A stretch of DNA of 64,000 nucleotides from Citrobacter sp. Cu233 (lineage in GTDB: Bacteria > Pseudomonadota > Gammaproteobacteria > Enterobacterales > Enterobacteriaceae). Below are positions 10,442 to 19,297 of this stretch, piece by piece. Under the pieces are notes generated by a model. The model did no database searches. It saw only the letters and a list, made by a program, of their open reading frames with translations, and was not told the origin of the DNA. The translations under genes were made by a program, and so were the position numbers. The first letter of the stretch is position 1. Every line of letters starts with the position of its first letter. Location of the stretch: positions 124,001-188,000 of the forward strand of contig NZ_JAOWIF010000028.1 of assembly GCF_030332225.1 (NCBI RefSeq), given 5' to 3'.

Positions 10442-11401
10442 TCAGGCGACACCGCCCCACAGCCAGCGCAGTGCAATAAACAGCGCCAGTGCCAGGGTCG
10501 ATGCTACCCACATCAATCGAATCGTTTGGGAAATGTCGTCTACAGAAATGTCTCGTTGTTGATCGCCAATCCACGGTTTCTCAACGCGCTCGCCGAAGTA
10601 GTCATTAGGCCCCCCCAGACGAATACCTAATGCCCCAGCCACGGCAGCTTCCGACCATGCGCAGTTTGGGCTGCTATGGTTGTAGCGATCACGCCAGCCA
10701 ATCTGCAAAGCACGTGCGCCGTCCTGGCGGCATAAAAACGCCGCCACACCCAGCAACAACCAGCTCAGTCTTGCCGGAATAAAATTAGCGACATCATCCA
10801 GGCGGGCGCTAACCATGCCGATAGCACGGTATTTTTCATGTTTGTACCCCACCATTGAATCGAGGGTATTCACCGCTTTGTAGGCCATCGCCAGCGGCGC
10901 ACCACCCAGTAAGAGGAAGAACAGTGGCGCGATGATGCCGTCAACGGTGTTTTCCGCCACAGTTTCCACCACGGCGCGGTTAATCTGTTTTGGTTGCAGC
11001 TGCGAGGTATCACGTCCCACAATCCAGGAGAGTTTTTCCCGACTTTCGGCAAGATTATTGGCACGCAATGGACGCTCGACATCCAGCGCAGCATTCGCCA
11101 GACAACGCCCTGCCAGCACGGTAAAGATCATCCACACCTCTACGCCCCATCCCAGCCACGGGTGAATAGAACTCGCCAGCGTCAACACCCCCCAGGAAAC
11201 GCCCCATGTCACACCGACCACCACGATCCACATCACGGCACCACCGATTCTCAGCGTGCCATCACTATGGCAATAACGCCGAATGACTCGCTGGATTGTG
11301 GAGATAAGGTTGCCGATCCAGCGCACCGGGTGAGGCCAGTTCTGCGGATCGCCAATGATAAAATCCAGCAGCCAGGCAACGCACCATGCAAGTATCGTCA
11401 T
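10442..11401 (-). CDS. cbiB: Adenosylcobinamide-phosphate synthase CbiB
   Basis: CbiB attaches the aminopropanol (phosphate) arm to adenosylcobyric acid. It is an inner-membrane protein of 319 residues from MTILAWCVAWLLDF. Visible features are LLDFIIGDPQNWPHPVRWIG near the start, the ETVAENTVDGIIAPLFF segment and the substrate motif region NAAWSEA-like (NCAWSEAAVAGALGIRLGG). The start codon overlaps the cbiA stop as ATGA. In Salmonella the phosphorylated linker comes from the threonine kinase PduX and CobD; pduX is present in this window at 31.7 kb. Confidence 0.95.
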   Translation of the reverse strand: MTILAWCVAWLLDFIIGDPQNWPHPVRWIGNLISTIQRVIRRYCHSDGTLRIGGAVMWIVVVGVTWGVSWGVLTLASSIHPWLGWGVEVWMIFTVLAGRCLANAALDVERPLRANNLAESREKLSWIVGRDTSQLQPKQINRAVVETVAENTVDGIIAPLFFLLLGGAPLAMAYKAVNTLDSMVGYKHEKYRAIGMVSARLDDVANFIPARLSWLLLGVAAFLCRQDGARALQIGWRDRYNHSSPNCAWSEAAVAGALGIRLGGPNDYFGERVEKPWIGDQQRDISVDDISQTIRLMWVASTLALALFIALRWLWGGVA

Positions 11402-12777
11402 AGCGTGTTCCTCGCAGCGGCCAGCCAGTGATTGAGCATTTCGGGGCGCTGGGCAAAATGAACGTGCAGATAACTGGCGAAGGTATTTCCGACCTGCCAT
11501 CCGCCTGACCAGGCCTGCAGCGTTTTGCCATCACGCACCTTGCGGCAATTCATCACTGCCGGGATTTCAGGGGTAAAATCAGAATAGTGGAATTCATGTC
11601 CGCGCAAGACTTCACCGGCCGTTGCCAGCAATGTTTGCTGCGTGGCTTGCGCCTCGCAGTAGCCAAACCGGGTCAGCCGTTTGCCCATTTTGCTGTGCCC
11701 AGGAATGATATCTGCCATTAGCCAGCGATCGCCGTTGCTGTCCTCCAGCGAACTACCGAGATACATCAACCCTCCGCACTCAGCATAAATAGCGACGCCA
11801 CGCTGATGCGCTGCTCGCAATTGCTCCAGCATGGTCACATTACGGGCCAGGGCCGCAGCATGCAGCTCCGGATACCCACCGCCTAACCAAATCATCTGAC
11901 AGTCTGGTAAACAGGTATCATGCAGCGGGCTAAAACGAACAATATTGAGGCCCGTACGCGCCAGTAACGTCATGTTATCCGGATAATAAAAGTTGAACGC
12001 CTCGTCATCAGCAACGGCCAGCGTTAATCCTGCACCTGCGTCTGCAGCAGGCAGTGCGGGCCATTCACCGACAGGAAGGTTGTCTAACATGCTTAAGTTC
12101 AGCAGCGCGTCGATATCCAGCGTCTGTTCCAGCGTCGCGGCAAAATCCTGCCATGGCTGCTGGTTGATAACTGACTCACGAGCGGTAACCAGACCCAGAT
12201 GACGTTCCGGGAGTGCGACGCCCTCCATGCGGGGAACATAGCCCAATACAGGCACGGAGCAATAACGCTCAATCGCAACTTTGAGTAGCTGGTAATGTGT
12301 TTCGCTGTTGACCCGATTAACAATCACGCCTGCAATGTTCAGACTGGGATCAAAATGCTGAAACCCCATCACCGTGGCAGCTATCGAAGTGGAAACCGCC
12401 TTACCATCAACCAGCAAGATGACCGGGCAACCCAACTGTTTCGCCATCGCCGCAGTACTGCAGTAATCAGGGTCCGTTCCATAGCCGTCATACAACCCCA
12501 TAACGCCTTCGATAACGGCAATATCCGCGTGCTGCATCTGCTCGCAAAATAAGGCATTCAGTGTAGAGGTGGGTAGCATGAAACTATCAAGATTGCGGGA
12601 AGCCGTGCCGCACACCGCGGTGTGCCAGCCGGTATCAAGGTAATCAGGACCGACTTTGCATGGCTGGACGCGTAAACCGCGCTTTTTCATCAGGCTCAAC
12701 AAGCCCAGCGTCACCGTGGTTTTGCCACAGCCGCTACCGGTACCTGCAAGAACAAATGCGTGAAAACTGGCCGCCAT
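11398..12777 (-). CDS. cbiA: Cobyrinic acid a,c-diamide synthase CbiA
   Basis: CbiA amidates the a and c carboxylates of cobyrinic acid with glutamine and ATP. The 459 residues comprise an N-terminal DTBS-like ATPase domain with the P-loop GTGSGCGKTT (12-21) and a C-terminal class I glutamine amidotransferase-like domain with the nucleophile cysteine in IYAECGGLMYLG. It is the first gene of the operon. The ATG at 12777 sits directly at the foot of a hairpin whose loop holds the ribosome site, so its translation is probably controlled by the upstream B12 riboswitch. A longer in-frame reading would use codons inside that hairpin and is rejected. Confidence 0.96.
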   Translation of the reverse strand: MAASFHAFVLAGTGSGCGKTTVTLGLLSLMKKRGLRVQPCKVGPDYLDTGWHTAVCGTASRNLDSFMLPTSTLNALFCEQMQHADIAVIEGVMGLYDGYGTDPDYCSTAAMAKQLGCPVILLVDGKAVSTSIAATVMGFQHFDPSLNIAGVIVNRVNSETHYQLLKVAIERYCSVPVLGYVPRMEGVALPERHLGLVTARESVINQQPWQDFAATLEQTLDIDALLNLSMLDNLPVGEWPALPAADAGAGLTLAVADDEAFNFYYPDNMTLLARTGLNIVRFSPLHDTCLPDCQMIWLGGGYPELHAAALARNVTMLEQLRAAHQRGVAIYAECGGLMYLGSSLEDSNGDRWLMADIIPGHSKMGKRLTRFGYCEAQATQQTLLATAGEVLRGHEFHYSDFTPEIPAVMNCRKVRDGKTLQAWSGGWQVGNTFASYLHVHFAQRPEMLNHWLAAARNTL

Positions 12778-12797
12778 ACCCTGATCCTGTTCAGGGT
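12778..12797 (-). promoter_or_regulatory. RBS-sequestering hairpin before cbiA
   Basis: The 20 bases directly before the cbiA ATG form a perfect 7-base-pair stem (ACCCUGA/UCAGGGU in the RNA) with the loop ACAGGA. The loop and adjoining stem base hold the only Shine-Dalgarno-like bases (AGGA). This matches the ribosome-site hairpin known from the Salmonella cob leader, where folding together with the riboswitch blocks translation when adenosylcobalamin is bound. Confidence 0.85.
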
Positions 12798-12875
12798 GGT
12801 AGGGGTGTATAGATACCCAGTCTCTCGACTGTATGCATCTGCGCAACCCACTTCCCACCGAAGTTGTTGGTAGTC

Positions 12876-13027
12876 ACCGACAGGCAGGTCTTCTGGCTTA
12901 GCGTCGTCCTCGCCCGCCCTTCCCAATCTTGCGATCAGTGGTCTATACGGGGTCGTCAGCATCACAGCAGCGGGGGCTGCGGGGGATTCTCACCCCCTTC
13001 CCTACCACAAATGTGGCAAACCTGTCA
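12876..13027 (-). promoter_or_regulatory. Cobalamin (B12) riboswitch of the cbi operon
   Basis: On the minus strand the classic aptamer elements appear in order: the P1 5' arm near 13019-13027 (ACAGG), GGGAA followed by a G-rich TGAGAATC core, CCCGCTGCTGTGA, then a GGGAAGGGCGGGCGAGGACGAC-type segment and the B12 box AGCCAGAAGACCTGCC (12883-12898), closing on CTGTC. This is the AdoCbl-sensing class. With the hairpin at the cbiA start it should switch off translation of the operon when B12 is plentiful. Confidence 0.93.
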
Positions 13028-13340
13028 GTTCAAGAGCCGATTTAATTTGGCTCTGTGTCTTGAGGCAAATTCACGACCTCATGACAATAATTCAAATTAA
13101 TATCTTGCCGGGTACATTCAACCAATGTTATGGCCTCAACCCGTTTATTCATATGTTCATTTTTTGAATGAAAGCGTCATTAAAGAATAAAGAAAGTCTT
13201 TCACACAGACACTGTATCTCATCACAAAAATAAAAACTGGTGCAGTTTATCCCTCAAATACTATTATTTTGTTGCGCTATGACAATTTATTGACTGCTGT
13301 AGTTATTTTTCATTTTATAATGACTGACATAGCGTACGAT
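13028..13340 (-). other. Long 5' leader and promoter region of the cbi operon
   Basis: This stretch between the riboswitch and the end of pocR has no convincing gene. It is AT-rich. On the minus strand it contains a small hairpin (GAGCC...GGCTC, 13033-13052) just upstream of the aptamer. The cbi promoter, known in Salmonella to need PocR, should lie here or slightly upstream; I cannot place its -10/-35 boxes or PocR site with confidence. Confidence 0.5.
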
Positions 13341-13344
13341 ATCA

Positions 13345-13373
13345 AAAATCGGCAATAGCAAATTATTGCTATT
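13345..13373 (-). terminator. Probable pocR terminator
   Basis: An 8-base-pair perfect stem AATAGCAA/TTGCTATT (13354-13373) with a 4-base loop overlaps the pocR stop codon. On the minus strand it is followed, after GCCGA, by a short T-run (TTTTT). The offset U-run makes this a modest candidate; read-through into the cbi operon would be possible. Confidence 0.45.
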
Positions 13374-14284
13374 TAAGCTGTCTTTTCAGATGAAATGACA
13401 TTTATTTGCTGACGGAAAGCCTGCGGCGTAACCTGGTACGTTTGACGGAAAACTTTGCAAAAATAACTGGTTTGTGAGAAGCCTAAATTTCGCGCAATAC
13501 TGGCAATGCTCCAGTCGCTATGACAAAGTAACTCTTTAGCACTCGCCATTCGCTGTTGATTTACCCATGCGTTAAATCCTATCCCCTGATATTTTTTGAA
13601 CAATTTGCTGAAATAGTAAGGACTGAGATAAACGTGAGAGGCAACATCTTCCAGACGAAGCTCGTCTGATAAATGCGCATCAATATAACGCAAGGCTTTC
13701 TTCATTTTACTGTCATGAGGGTTCGGACTACGATTAGCCCGCACCGGCTCTGATTGTTGCGGATTGTCTTTGATTACGACAAAATTCAGTTGTTTTTTAA
13801 GACAATTTTCTACAATGAGCTTCAGCAAATCTGCTGAGGCAATAACCCGCGAATAGTCCATTTCCGGTACATTACGAAATTCACTCACCAGCTCGGGATC
13901 GGCTTGCCAACGGTCGTCTACGTTCAGAATATCCACCAGCCCCACGTCATTACTTAAGCGCACCTGACCACATAAGACAAACCCTACCAGATGTCCCGCA
14001 ATGACCAGCGGAATGGAGAAGTCGGTAAGTCCGGCATGGCAGCGATAAATGCAGGGTTGATCGGATTTTGATGCTTCCAGCCCCCCACAGCGATCGCTCA
14101 TACGACATCGCGTACTATGTTGAGGATGCTGGCGCATCAACTGGCAAAAAGGGGTGAAATTAAAAAGCTCAGAAATTTCATCACCGTGAATATTGACAAC
14201 CACAACAGCCAGACTGGTGGCCTGCGCAAAATCCTGTGCGATTTTATTAATGAGTTCTGAGTTCAGGGCACTCGCAGAAATCAT
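13373..14284 (-). CDS. pocR: Transcriptional activator PocR of the pdu and cob operons
   Basis: PocR is the AraC-family activator that turns on both pdu and cbi/cob in response to 1,2-propanediol. The 303-residue protein has an N-terminal PocR sensory domain (about residues 10-170), with the Cys-rich segment TRCRMSDRCGG and PCIYRCHAGL, and a C-terminal pair of AraC helix-turn-helix units (about 195-295) with ASHVYLSPYYFSKLFKKY and IARNLGFSQTSYFCKVFR. It lies between the two operons it controls, as in Salmonella. Terminators flank it, but read-through from pduF is possible. Confidence 0.96.
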   Translation of the reverse strand: MISASALNSELINKIAQDFAQATSLAVVVVNIHGDEISELFNFTPFCQLMRQHPQHSTRCRMSDRCGGLEASKSDQPCIYRCHAGLTDFSIPLVIAGHLVGFVLCGQVRLSNDVGLVDILNVDDRWQADPELVSEFRNVPEMDYSRVIASADLLKLIVENCLKKQLNFVVIKDNPQQSEPVRANRSPNPHDSKMKKALRYIDAHLSDELRLEDVASHVYLSPYYFSKLFKKYQGIGFNAWVNQQRMASAKELLCHSDWSIASIARNLGFSQTSYFCKVFRQTYQVTPQAFRQQINVISSEKTA

Positions 14285-14390
14285 GATAAAACCTCTCAGT
14301 TAATTTATTGTTATAAACAAAACATATCATTTACATTCGCTTTTCATCTCGCTATCCAAAGCAATGATAAAAGGCGTATTCGAACATAAC

Positions 14391-14418
14391 AAAAGTCTCC
14401 CATTCTTGGGAGACTTTT
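14391..14418 (-). terminator. Terminator after pduF
   Basis: A perfect 12-base-pair stem (AAAAGTCTCCCA with its complement) closes a 4-base loop and ends in TTTT on either strand. It lies 69 bases past the pduF stop and about 107 bases before the pocR start, so it should end pduF transcripts and partly insulate pocR. Confidence 0.85.
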
Positions 14419-14486
14419 TAAGCGGTTCAGGAAACCTGATCACGAAAACAGTCATCACATTTCAAAAATAAACATTTTCCGTGAAG

Positions 14487-15296
14487 CTAACGCTCATTTT
14501 CCTCAAGCTTGCAGCTATTACACGGTAAGTTTTTGCCAATAAAGTAACGATAAATTGCAGCCCCCGCACAAGCACCAATGACAGGTGCCACGATCGGGAC
14601 AATAAAGTAAGGAATATCACGCCCCCCAGTCATCGCGACATCCCCCCAGCCTGCCATCCATGCGAACAATTTAGGTCCAAAATCACGAGCCGGATTCATG
14701 GCGAATCCGGTAAGTGGCCCGGTAGATGCCCCAAGAACAGCAACCAGAATACCGATCAGTAGTGGTGCTAACGGCCCCCGGGGAATCCCATTGCCATCAT
14801 CGGTGAGCGCCATGATCATCCCCATCAGAATGGAGGTAATCACAACTTCCACCAGTGCAGCCTGCCAGACGCTGAGTGCGGCGGCAGGATAAGTACTAAA
14901 TATGCTGGCAAGCTGCAGACTTTCGAGGCTCCCCCGCACCATATGGTGGACGGTTTCATACTCGATAAACAAACTGCCATACAATAAATAGGCGAGCAGA
15001 GCGCCACCAAAGGCACCAGCCACCTGAGCAATAGAGTAAGGCAACACTTTACGGCCAGGAAAACAGGCAAACAGCCACAGTGCTATGGTGATGGCGGGAT
15101 TGAGATGCGCACCCGAGATCCCTGCTGTCAGATAGACTGCCAGTGAGATCCCCAACCCCCATATAATGCAGATCTCCCACAACCCTAAACTGGCACCGGC
15201 TACTTTCAGGGCGCTCAGGCATCCAATGCCAAAAAACAAAAATAATCCGGTACCCAAAAACTCGGCGATACATTGCGCTTTTAGTGAATCGTTCAT
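14487..15296 (-). CDS. pduF: Propanediol diffusion facilitator PduF
   Basis: PduF is an aquaglyceroporin (MIP family) of the inner membrane that eases uptake of 1,2-propanediol. The 269-residue protein has six hydrophobic helices and the two pore NPA motifs, AHLNPAIT (NPA at 66-68) and FAMNPARDFGP in the second half; the D after the second NPA-R is typical of glycerol-type channels. It is divergent from the pdu operon and upstream of pocR. A good ribosome site (AAGGTGT) precedes the ATG. Confidence 0.95.
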   Translation of the reverse strand: MNDSLKAQCIAEFLGTGLFLFFGIGCLSALKVAGASLGLWEICIIWGLGISLAVYLTAGISGAHLNPAITIALWLFACFPGRKVLPYSIAQVAGAFGGALLAYLLYGSLFIEYETVHHMVRGSLESLQLASIFSTYPAAALSVWQAALVEVVITSILMGMIMALTDDGNGIPRGPLAPLLIGILVAVLGASTGPLTGFAMNPARDFGPKLFAWMAGWGDVAMTGGRDIPYFIVPIVAPVIGACAGAAIYRYFIGKNLPCNSCKLEENER

Positions 15297-15821
15297 TGTG
15301 ACACCTTCTAAGCAGAGTTCGTGTCTTTACCAGCGGTCTCCTTGCTGGCTCGTAGAATACTTCGAGACTTACTATAAAAAGCGATGTCGGCAAATTGTTG
15401 GCAACCTGAGGGCGGTATGTACGTCAAAATCGTGTTGTGATAGCAAATTCTTGTCATCACCTTTATAAAAACATACCACCGAATGGACTGAAACCTTATT
15501 AAAAGCATATTTATAAAATAATAAAATATTGCTCATGGGAGATTTTCATTTTCAAACAACCATCACAATTTCATTTTCATCGCATAGCAAATGATATTTA
15601 TATTGTCACCTTTAAAAGTGTAAATATGGAATTAACAAAACTAATTTTTCACATTAACAACATTCAATAAATCATTTAAAAACAATGCATTACAATATAT
15701 TGTGGCAATTTTATATCACCATATCCTCACTATTTTTTCACTCACAATTTCAAGTCAGCCATTCTTTTTCCTCGCTTCTTTTTATAGTCATGAAAATCGG
15801 GACAACCCAGGCGAGGTCTTT
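15297..15821. promoter_or_regulatory. Divergent control region between pduF and pduA
   Basis: This 525-base AT-rich gap separates the two divergent transcription units and must hold the promoters of pduF (minus) and the pdu operon (plus), and, by analogy with Salmonella, PocR and global regulator sites. I see no perfect CRP palindrome and no unambiguous sigma-70 boxes. An open frame running in from 15702 is only a 5' extension of pduA; the pduA ribosome site GAGG lies 7 bases before the ATG at 15822. Confidence 0.6.
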
Positions 15822-16103
15822 ATGCAACAAGAAGCGTTAGGAATGGTAGAAACCAAAGGCTTAACTGCAGCCATAGAGGCCGCAGACGCAATGGTGAAAT
15901 CAGCCAATGTGATGCTGGTCGGCTACGAAAAAATTGGTTCAGGGCTGGTAACAGTCATTGTTCGCGGTGATGTAGGCGCGGTAAAAGCAGCAACAGATGC
16001 CGGTGCCGCCGCCGCACGCAACGTGGGAGAAGTGAAAGCCGTACATGTGATCCCACGCCCTCACACCGATGTCGAAAAAATCTTACCGAAGGGAATTAGC
16101 TAA
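15822..16103 (+). CDS. pduA: Microcompartment shell protein PduA
   Basis: PduA is a hexameric BMC-domain protein forming the flat facets of the propanediol microcompartment; its central pore is thought to admit 1,2-propanediol. The 93-residue product is one BMC domain, with the conserved [41 protein letters not shown] and VIPRPH segments. The ATG at 15822 is chosen because it has a Shine-Dalgarno and gives the standard N-terminus [13 protein letters not shown]. It overlaps pduB by one base (TAATG). PduJ (22.0 kb) is a close paralogue. Confidence 0.97.
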
Positions 16104-16915
16104 TGAGCAGCAATGAGCTGGTTGAACAGATCATGGCGCAGGTGATTGCTCGTGTGGCAACGCCAGAACAACAAGCTACCCCTGAAAATACTCCCCCAAC
16201 ACGAGAAACGGCTATGGCAGAGAAGAGCTGCAGTTTAACGGAATTTGTCGGTACTGCGATTGGCGACACCGTCGGTCTGGTAATCGCCAACGTAGACAGT
16301 GCCCTACTGGACGCGATGAAACTTGAAAAACGCTATCGCTCCATCGGTATCCTCGGCGCGCGCACAGGCGCAGGCCCACACATCATGGCCGCCGATGAAG
16401 CGGTAAAAGCCACAAACACTGAAGTCGTCAGTATTGAGCTTCCTCGTGATACCAAAGGCGGCGCAGGTCACGGCTCGCTGATTATCTTAGGCGGTAACGA
16501 CGTTTCTGACGTGAAGCGCGGGATTGAAGTTGCGCTGAAAGAACTGGATCGCACCTTTGGCGATGTATATGCCAACGAAGCCGGACACATCGAAATGCAA
16601 TACACGGCGCGCGCCAGCTACGCGCTGGAAAAAGCCTTTGGTGCGCCAATTGGCCGTGCCTGTGGCGTTATCGTCGGTGCCCCGGCCTCCGTTGGTGTAC
16701 TGATGGCCGATACAGCGCTGAAATCCGCCAATGTTGAAGTGGTGGCCTACAGTTCCCCCGCGCATGGCACCAGTTTCAGCAACGAAGCCATTCTGGTCAT
16801 TTCCGGTGACTCTGGGGCTGTGCGTCAGGCAGTCATCTCAGCCCGTGAAATCGGTAAAACCGTGCTGGCGACCCTCGGCTCAGAACCCAAAAACGACCGT
16901 CCGTCCTATATCTGA
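16103..16915 (+). CDS. pduB: Microcompartment shell protein PduB (with internal start for PduB')
   Basis: PduB is a 270-residue tandem-BMC trimer, a major shell component. Two BMC repeats follow an N-terminal extension of about 45 residues. In Salmonella a shorter form, PduB', starts internally; here Met38 (ATG at 16214) in PPTRETAMAEKS is the equivalent, with a weak GAG-type ribosome site upstream. The extension begins SSNELVEQIMAQVIARV, an amphipathic helix like the enzyme targeting peptides of this operon; it is known to link shell and core in Salmonella. Confidence 0.96.
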   Translation: MSSNELVEQIMAQVIARVATPEQQATPENTPPTRETAMAEKSCSLTEFVGTAIGDTVGLVIANVDSALLDAMKLEKRYRSIGILGARTGAGPHIMAADEAVKATNTEVVSIELPRDTKGGAGHGSLIILGGNDVSDVKRGIEVALKELDRTFGDVYANEAGHIEMQYTARASYALEKAFGAPIGRACGVIVGAPASVGVLMADTALKSANVEVVAYSSPAHGTSFSNEAILVISGDSGAVRQAVISAREIGKTVLATLGSEPKNDRPSYI

Positions 16916-16933
16916 TATCAGTGAGGCTGATTC

Positions 16934-18598
16934 ATGAGATCGAAAAGATTTGAAGCACTGGCGAAACGCCCTGTGAATCAGGACGGCTTCGTTAAGGAGT
17001 GGATCGAAGAAGGCTTCATTGCGATGGAAAGCCCGAACGACCCTAAGCCGTCGATTAAAATCGTCAACGGTATGGTCACTGAACTGGACGGCAAATCCGT
17101 CAGTGAATTTGATCTGATTGACCACTTCATCGCGCGCTACGGCATTAACCTGGCACGCGCTGAAGAGGTGATGGCGATGGACTCGGTTAAACTCGCCAAT
17201 ATGCTTTGCGACCCCAACGTCAAGCGTATGGACATTGTTCCTCTGACCACTGCAATGACGCCAGCGAAAATTGTGGAAGTGGTTTCGCACATGAACGTCG
17301 TTGAGATGATGATGGCAATGCAGAAAATGCGTGCCCGCCGTACCCCATCTCAACAAGCGCACGTGACTAACGTCAAAGACAACCCGGTACAGATTGCCGC
17401 CGATGCAGCAGAAGGTGCCTGGCGTGGCTTTGATGAGCAGGAAACGACCGTTGCTGTTGCACGTTACGCGCCGTTTAACGCGATTGCTCTGCTGGTAGGT
17501 TCGCAGGTTGGACGCCCTGGTGTGTTAACTCAGTGTTCCCTGGAAGAAGCCACCGAACTGAAACTCGGCATGTTGGGCCACACCTGTTATGCAGAAACCA
17601 TCTCCGTCTACGGTACTGAACCCGTCTTTACAGACGGTGACGACACGCCATGGTCAAAAGGTTTTCTGGCCTCTTCTTACGCCTCACGCGGCCTGAAAAT
17701 GCGCTTTACTTCTGGCTCCGGTTCAGAAGTTCAGATGGGCTACGCCGAAGGCAAATCGATGCTTTATCTGGAAGCACGCTGCATCTACATCACCAAGGCG
17801 GCTGGCGTTCAGGGTTTGCAAAACGGCTCCGTAAGTTGCATTGGCGTACCTTCAGCCGTGCCATCAGGCATTCGTGCTGTGCTGGCAGAAAACCTGATCT
17901 GTTCGTCACTGGATCTGGAGTGCGCCTCCAGTAATGACCAGACCTTTACCCACTCCGATATGCGTCGTACTGCTCGTCTGCTGATGCAATTCTTGCCGGG
18001 TACAGATTTCATTTCTTCTGGATATTCCGCTGTTCCGAACTACGACAACATGTTCGCTGGTTCCAACGAGGATGCCGAAGATTTTGACGATTACAACGTC
18101 ATCCAGCGCGATCTGAAAGTAGACGGTGGTCTGCGTCCGGTTCGGGAAGAAGACGTTATCGCCATTCGCAATAAAGCGGCTCGTGCGCTGCAGGCCGTTT
18201 TCGCCGGAATGGGGCTACCGCCAATCACCGACGAAGAAGTCGAAGCCGCGACCTACGCCCACGGTTCAAAAGATATGCCAGAGCGTAACATTGTTGAAGA
18301 CATCAAATTTGCGCAAGAGATCATCAATAAAAACCGTAACGGCCTGGAAGTGGTGAAAGCCCTTGCCCAGGGTGGGTTTACCGATGTTGCTCAAGACATG
18401 CTCAACATCCAAAAAGCCAAGTTAACCGGAGACTATCTGCATACCTCCGCCATTATCGTCGGCGACGGACAAGTGCTTTCCGCAGTGAATGACGTCAACG
18501 ATTATGCCGGTCCGGCAACAGGTTATCGCCTGCAAGGCGAACGCTGGGAGGAAATTAAAAACATCCCTGGCGCACTTGATCCCAACGAGCTTGGCTAA
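16934..18598 (+). CDS. pduC: Propanediol dehydratase large subunit PduC
   Basis: PduC is the catalytic alpha subunit of adenosylcobalamin-dependent diol dehydratase, which turns 1,2-propanediol into propionaldehyde inside the microcompartment. The 554-residue sequence forms the B12-dependent dehydratase TIM barrel; recognisable parts are RSKRFEALAKRPVNQDGF at the start, the YAPFNAIALLVGSQVGRPGVLTQ segment, and SSGYSAVPNYDNMFAGSN. It is followed closely by pduD and pduE, with which it forms an alpha2-beta2-gamma2 enzyme. Confidence 0.97.
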   Translation: MRSKRFEALAKRPVNQDGFVKEWIEEGFIAMESPNDPKPSIKIVNGMVTELDGKSVSEFDLIDHFIARYGINLARAEEVMAMDSVKLANMLCDPNVKRMDIVPLTTAMTPAKIVEVVSHMNVVEMMMAMQKMRARRTPSQQAHVTNVKDNPVQIAADAAEGAWRGFDEQETTVAVARYAPFNAIALLVGSQVGRPGVLTQCSLEEATELKLGMLGHTCYAETISVYGTEPVFTDGDDTPWSKGFLASSYASRGLKMRFTSGSGSEVQMGYAEGKSMLYLEARCIYITKAAGVQGLQNGSVSCIGVPSAVPSGIRAVLAENLICSSLDLECASSNDQTFTHSDMRRTARLLMQFLPGTDFISSGYSAVPNYDNMFAGSNEDAEDFDDYNVIQRDLKVDGGLRPVREEDVIAIRNKAARALQAVFAGMGLPPITDEEVEAATYAHGSKDMPERNIVEDIKFAQEIINKNRNGLEVVKALAQGGFTDVAQDMLNIQKAKLTGDYLHTSAIIVGDGQVLSAVNDVNDYAGPATGYRLQGERWEEIKNIPGALDPNELG

Positions 18599-18608
18599 GG
18601 GGTGAACA

Positions 18609-19283
18609 ATGGAAATCAATGAAAAACTGCTGCGTCAGATAATTGAGGATGTGCTGGCTGAAATGCAGACCAGCGATAAACCCGTCTCTTTTCGCACATC
18701 GGCCGCAACCAGTGCACCACAGGCTGCAACGGTACAGGGCGACGGCTTTCTGACCGAAATTGGCGAAGCCAAACAAGGTCAGCAGCAGGACGAAGTCATT
18801 ATTGCCGTAGGTCCGGCGTTTGGCCTCTCACAAACCGTCAATATCGTCGGTATTCCGCACAAAAATATTTTGCGCGAAGTGATAGCCGGTATTGAAGAAG
18901 AGGGAATTAAAGCACGCGTAATCCGTTGCTTTAAATCTTCCGATGTTGCGTTTGTAGCCGTGGAAGGTAACCGCCTGAGTGGTTCCGGGATCTCAATTGG
19001 CATCCAGTCCAAAGGCACAACGGTTATCCACCAGCAAGGGTTACCACCGCTTTCTAACCTGGAATTGTTCCCACAGGCACCACTGCTGACGCTGGAAACC
19101 TACCGTCAGATTGGTAAGAACGCCGCGCGTTATGCCAAGCGTGAGTCTCCGCAACCGGTCCCGACGCTGAATGACCAAATGGCGCGTCCGAAGTATCAGG
19201 CGAAATCAGCCATTTTGCACATTAAAGAGACCAAATACGTCGTAACGGGCAAAAACCCGCAGGAACTGCGCGTGGCGCTTTGA
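18609..19283 (+). CDS. pduD: Propanediol dehydratase medium subunit PduD
   Basis: PduD is the beta subunit of diol dehydratase and contributes to cobalamin binding. It has 224 residues. The first ~20 ([20 protein letters not shown]) form the amphipathic targeting helix known to deliver the enzyme into the shell; the catalytic body begins near residue 45 ([12 protein letters not shown]). A good ribosome site (AGGGGTGA) precedes the ATG, 10 bases after pduC. Confidence 0.97.
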   Translation: MEINEKLLRQIIEDVLAEMQTSDKPVSFRTSAATSAPQAATVQGDGFLTEIGEAKQGQQQDEVIIAVGPAFGLSQTVNIVGIPHKNILREVIAGIEEEGIKARVIRCFKSSDVAFVAVEGNRLSGSGISIGIQSKGTTVIHQQGLPPLSNLELFPQAPLLTLETYRQIGKNAARYAKRESPQPVPTLNDQMARPKYQAKSAILHIKETKYVVTGKNPQELRVAL

Positions 19284-19297
19284 TAAAGGATAACTCC

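Noticed and set aside
15600-15730. Possible CRP site in the AT-rich pduF-pduA gap
   Set aside because: Candidate TGTG/TCAC half-sites have the wrong spacing for a CRP palindrome.
16880-17362. A 160-codon His-rich minus-strand frame opposite pduC
   Set aside because: The His/Asn/Val bias comes from the reverse strand of PduC codons; no motif and no ribosome site.
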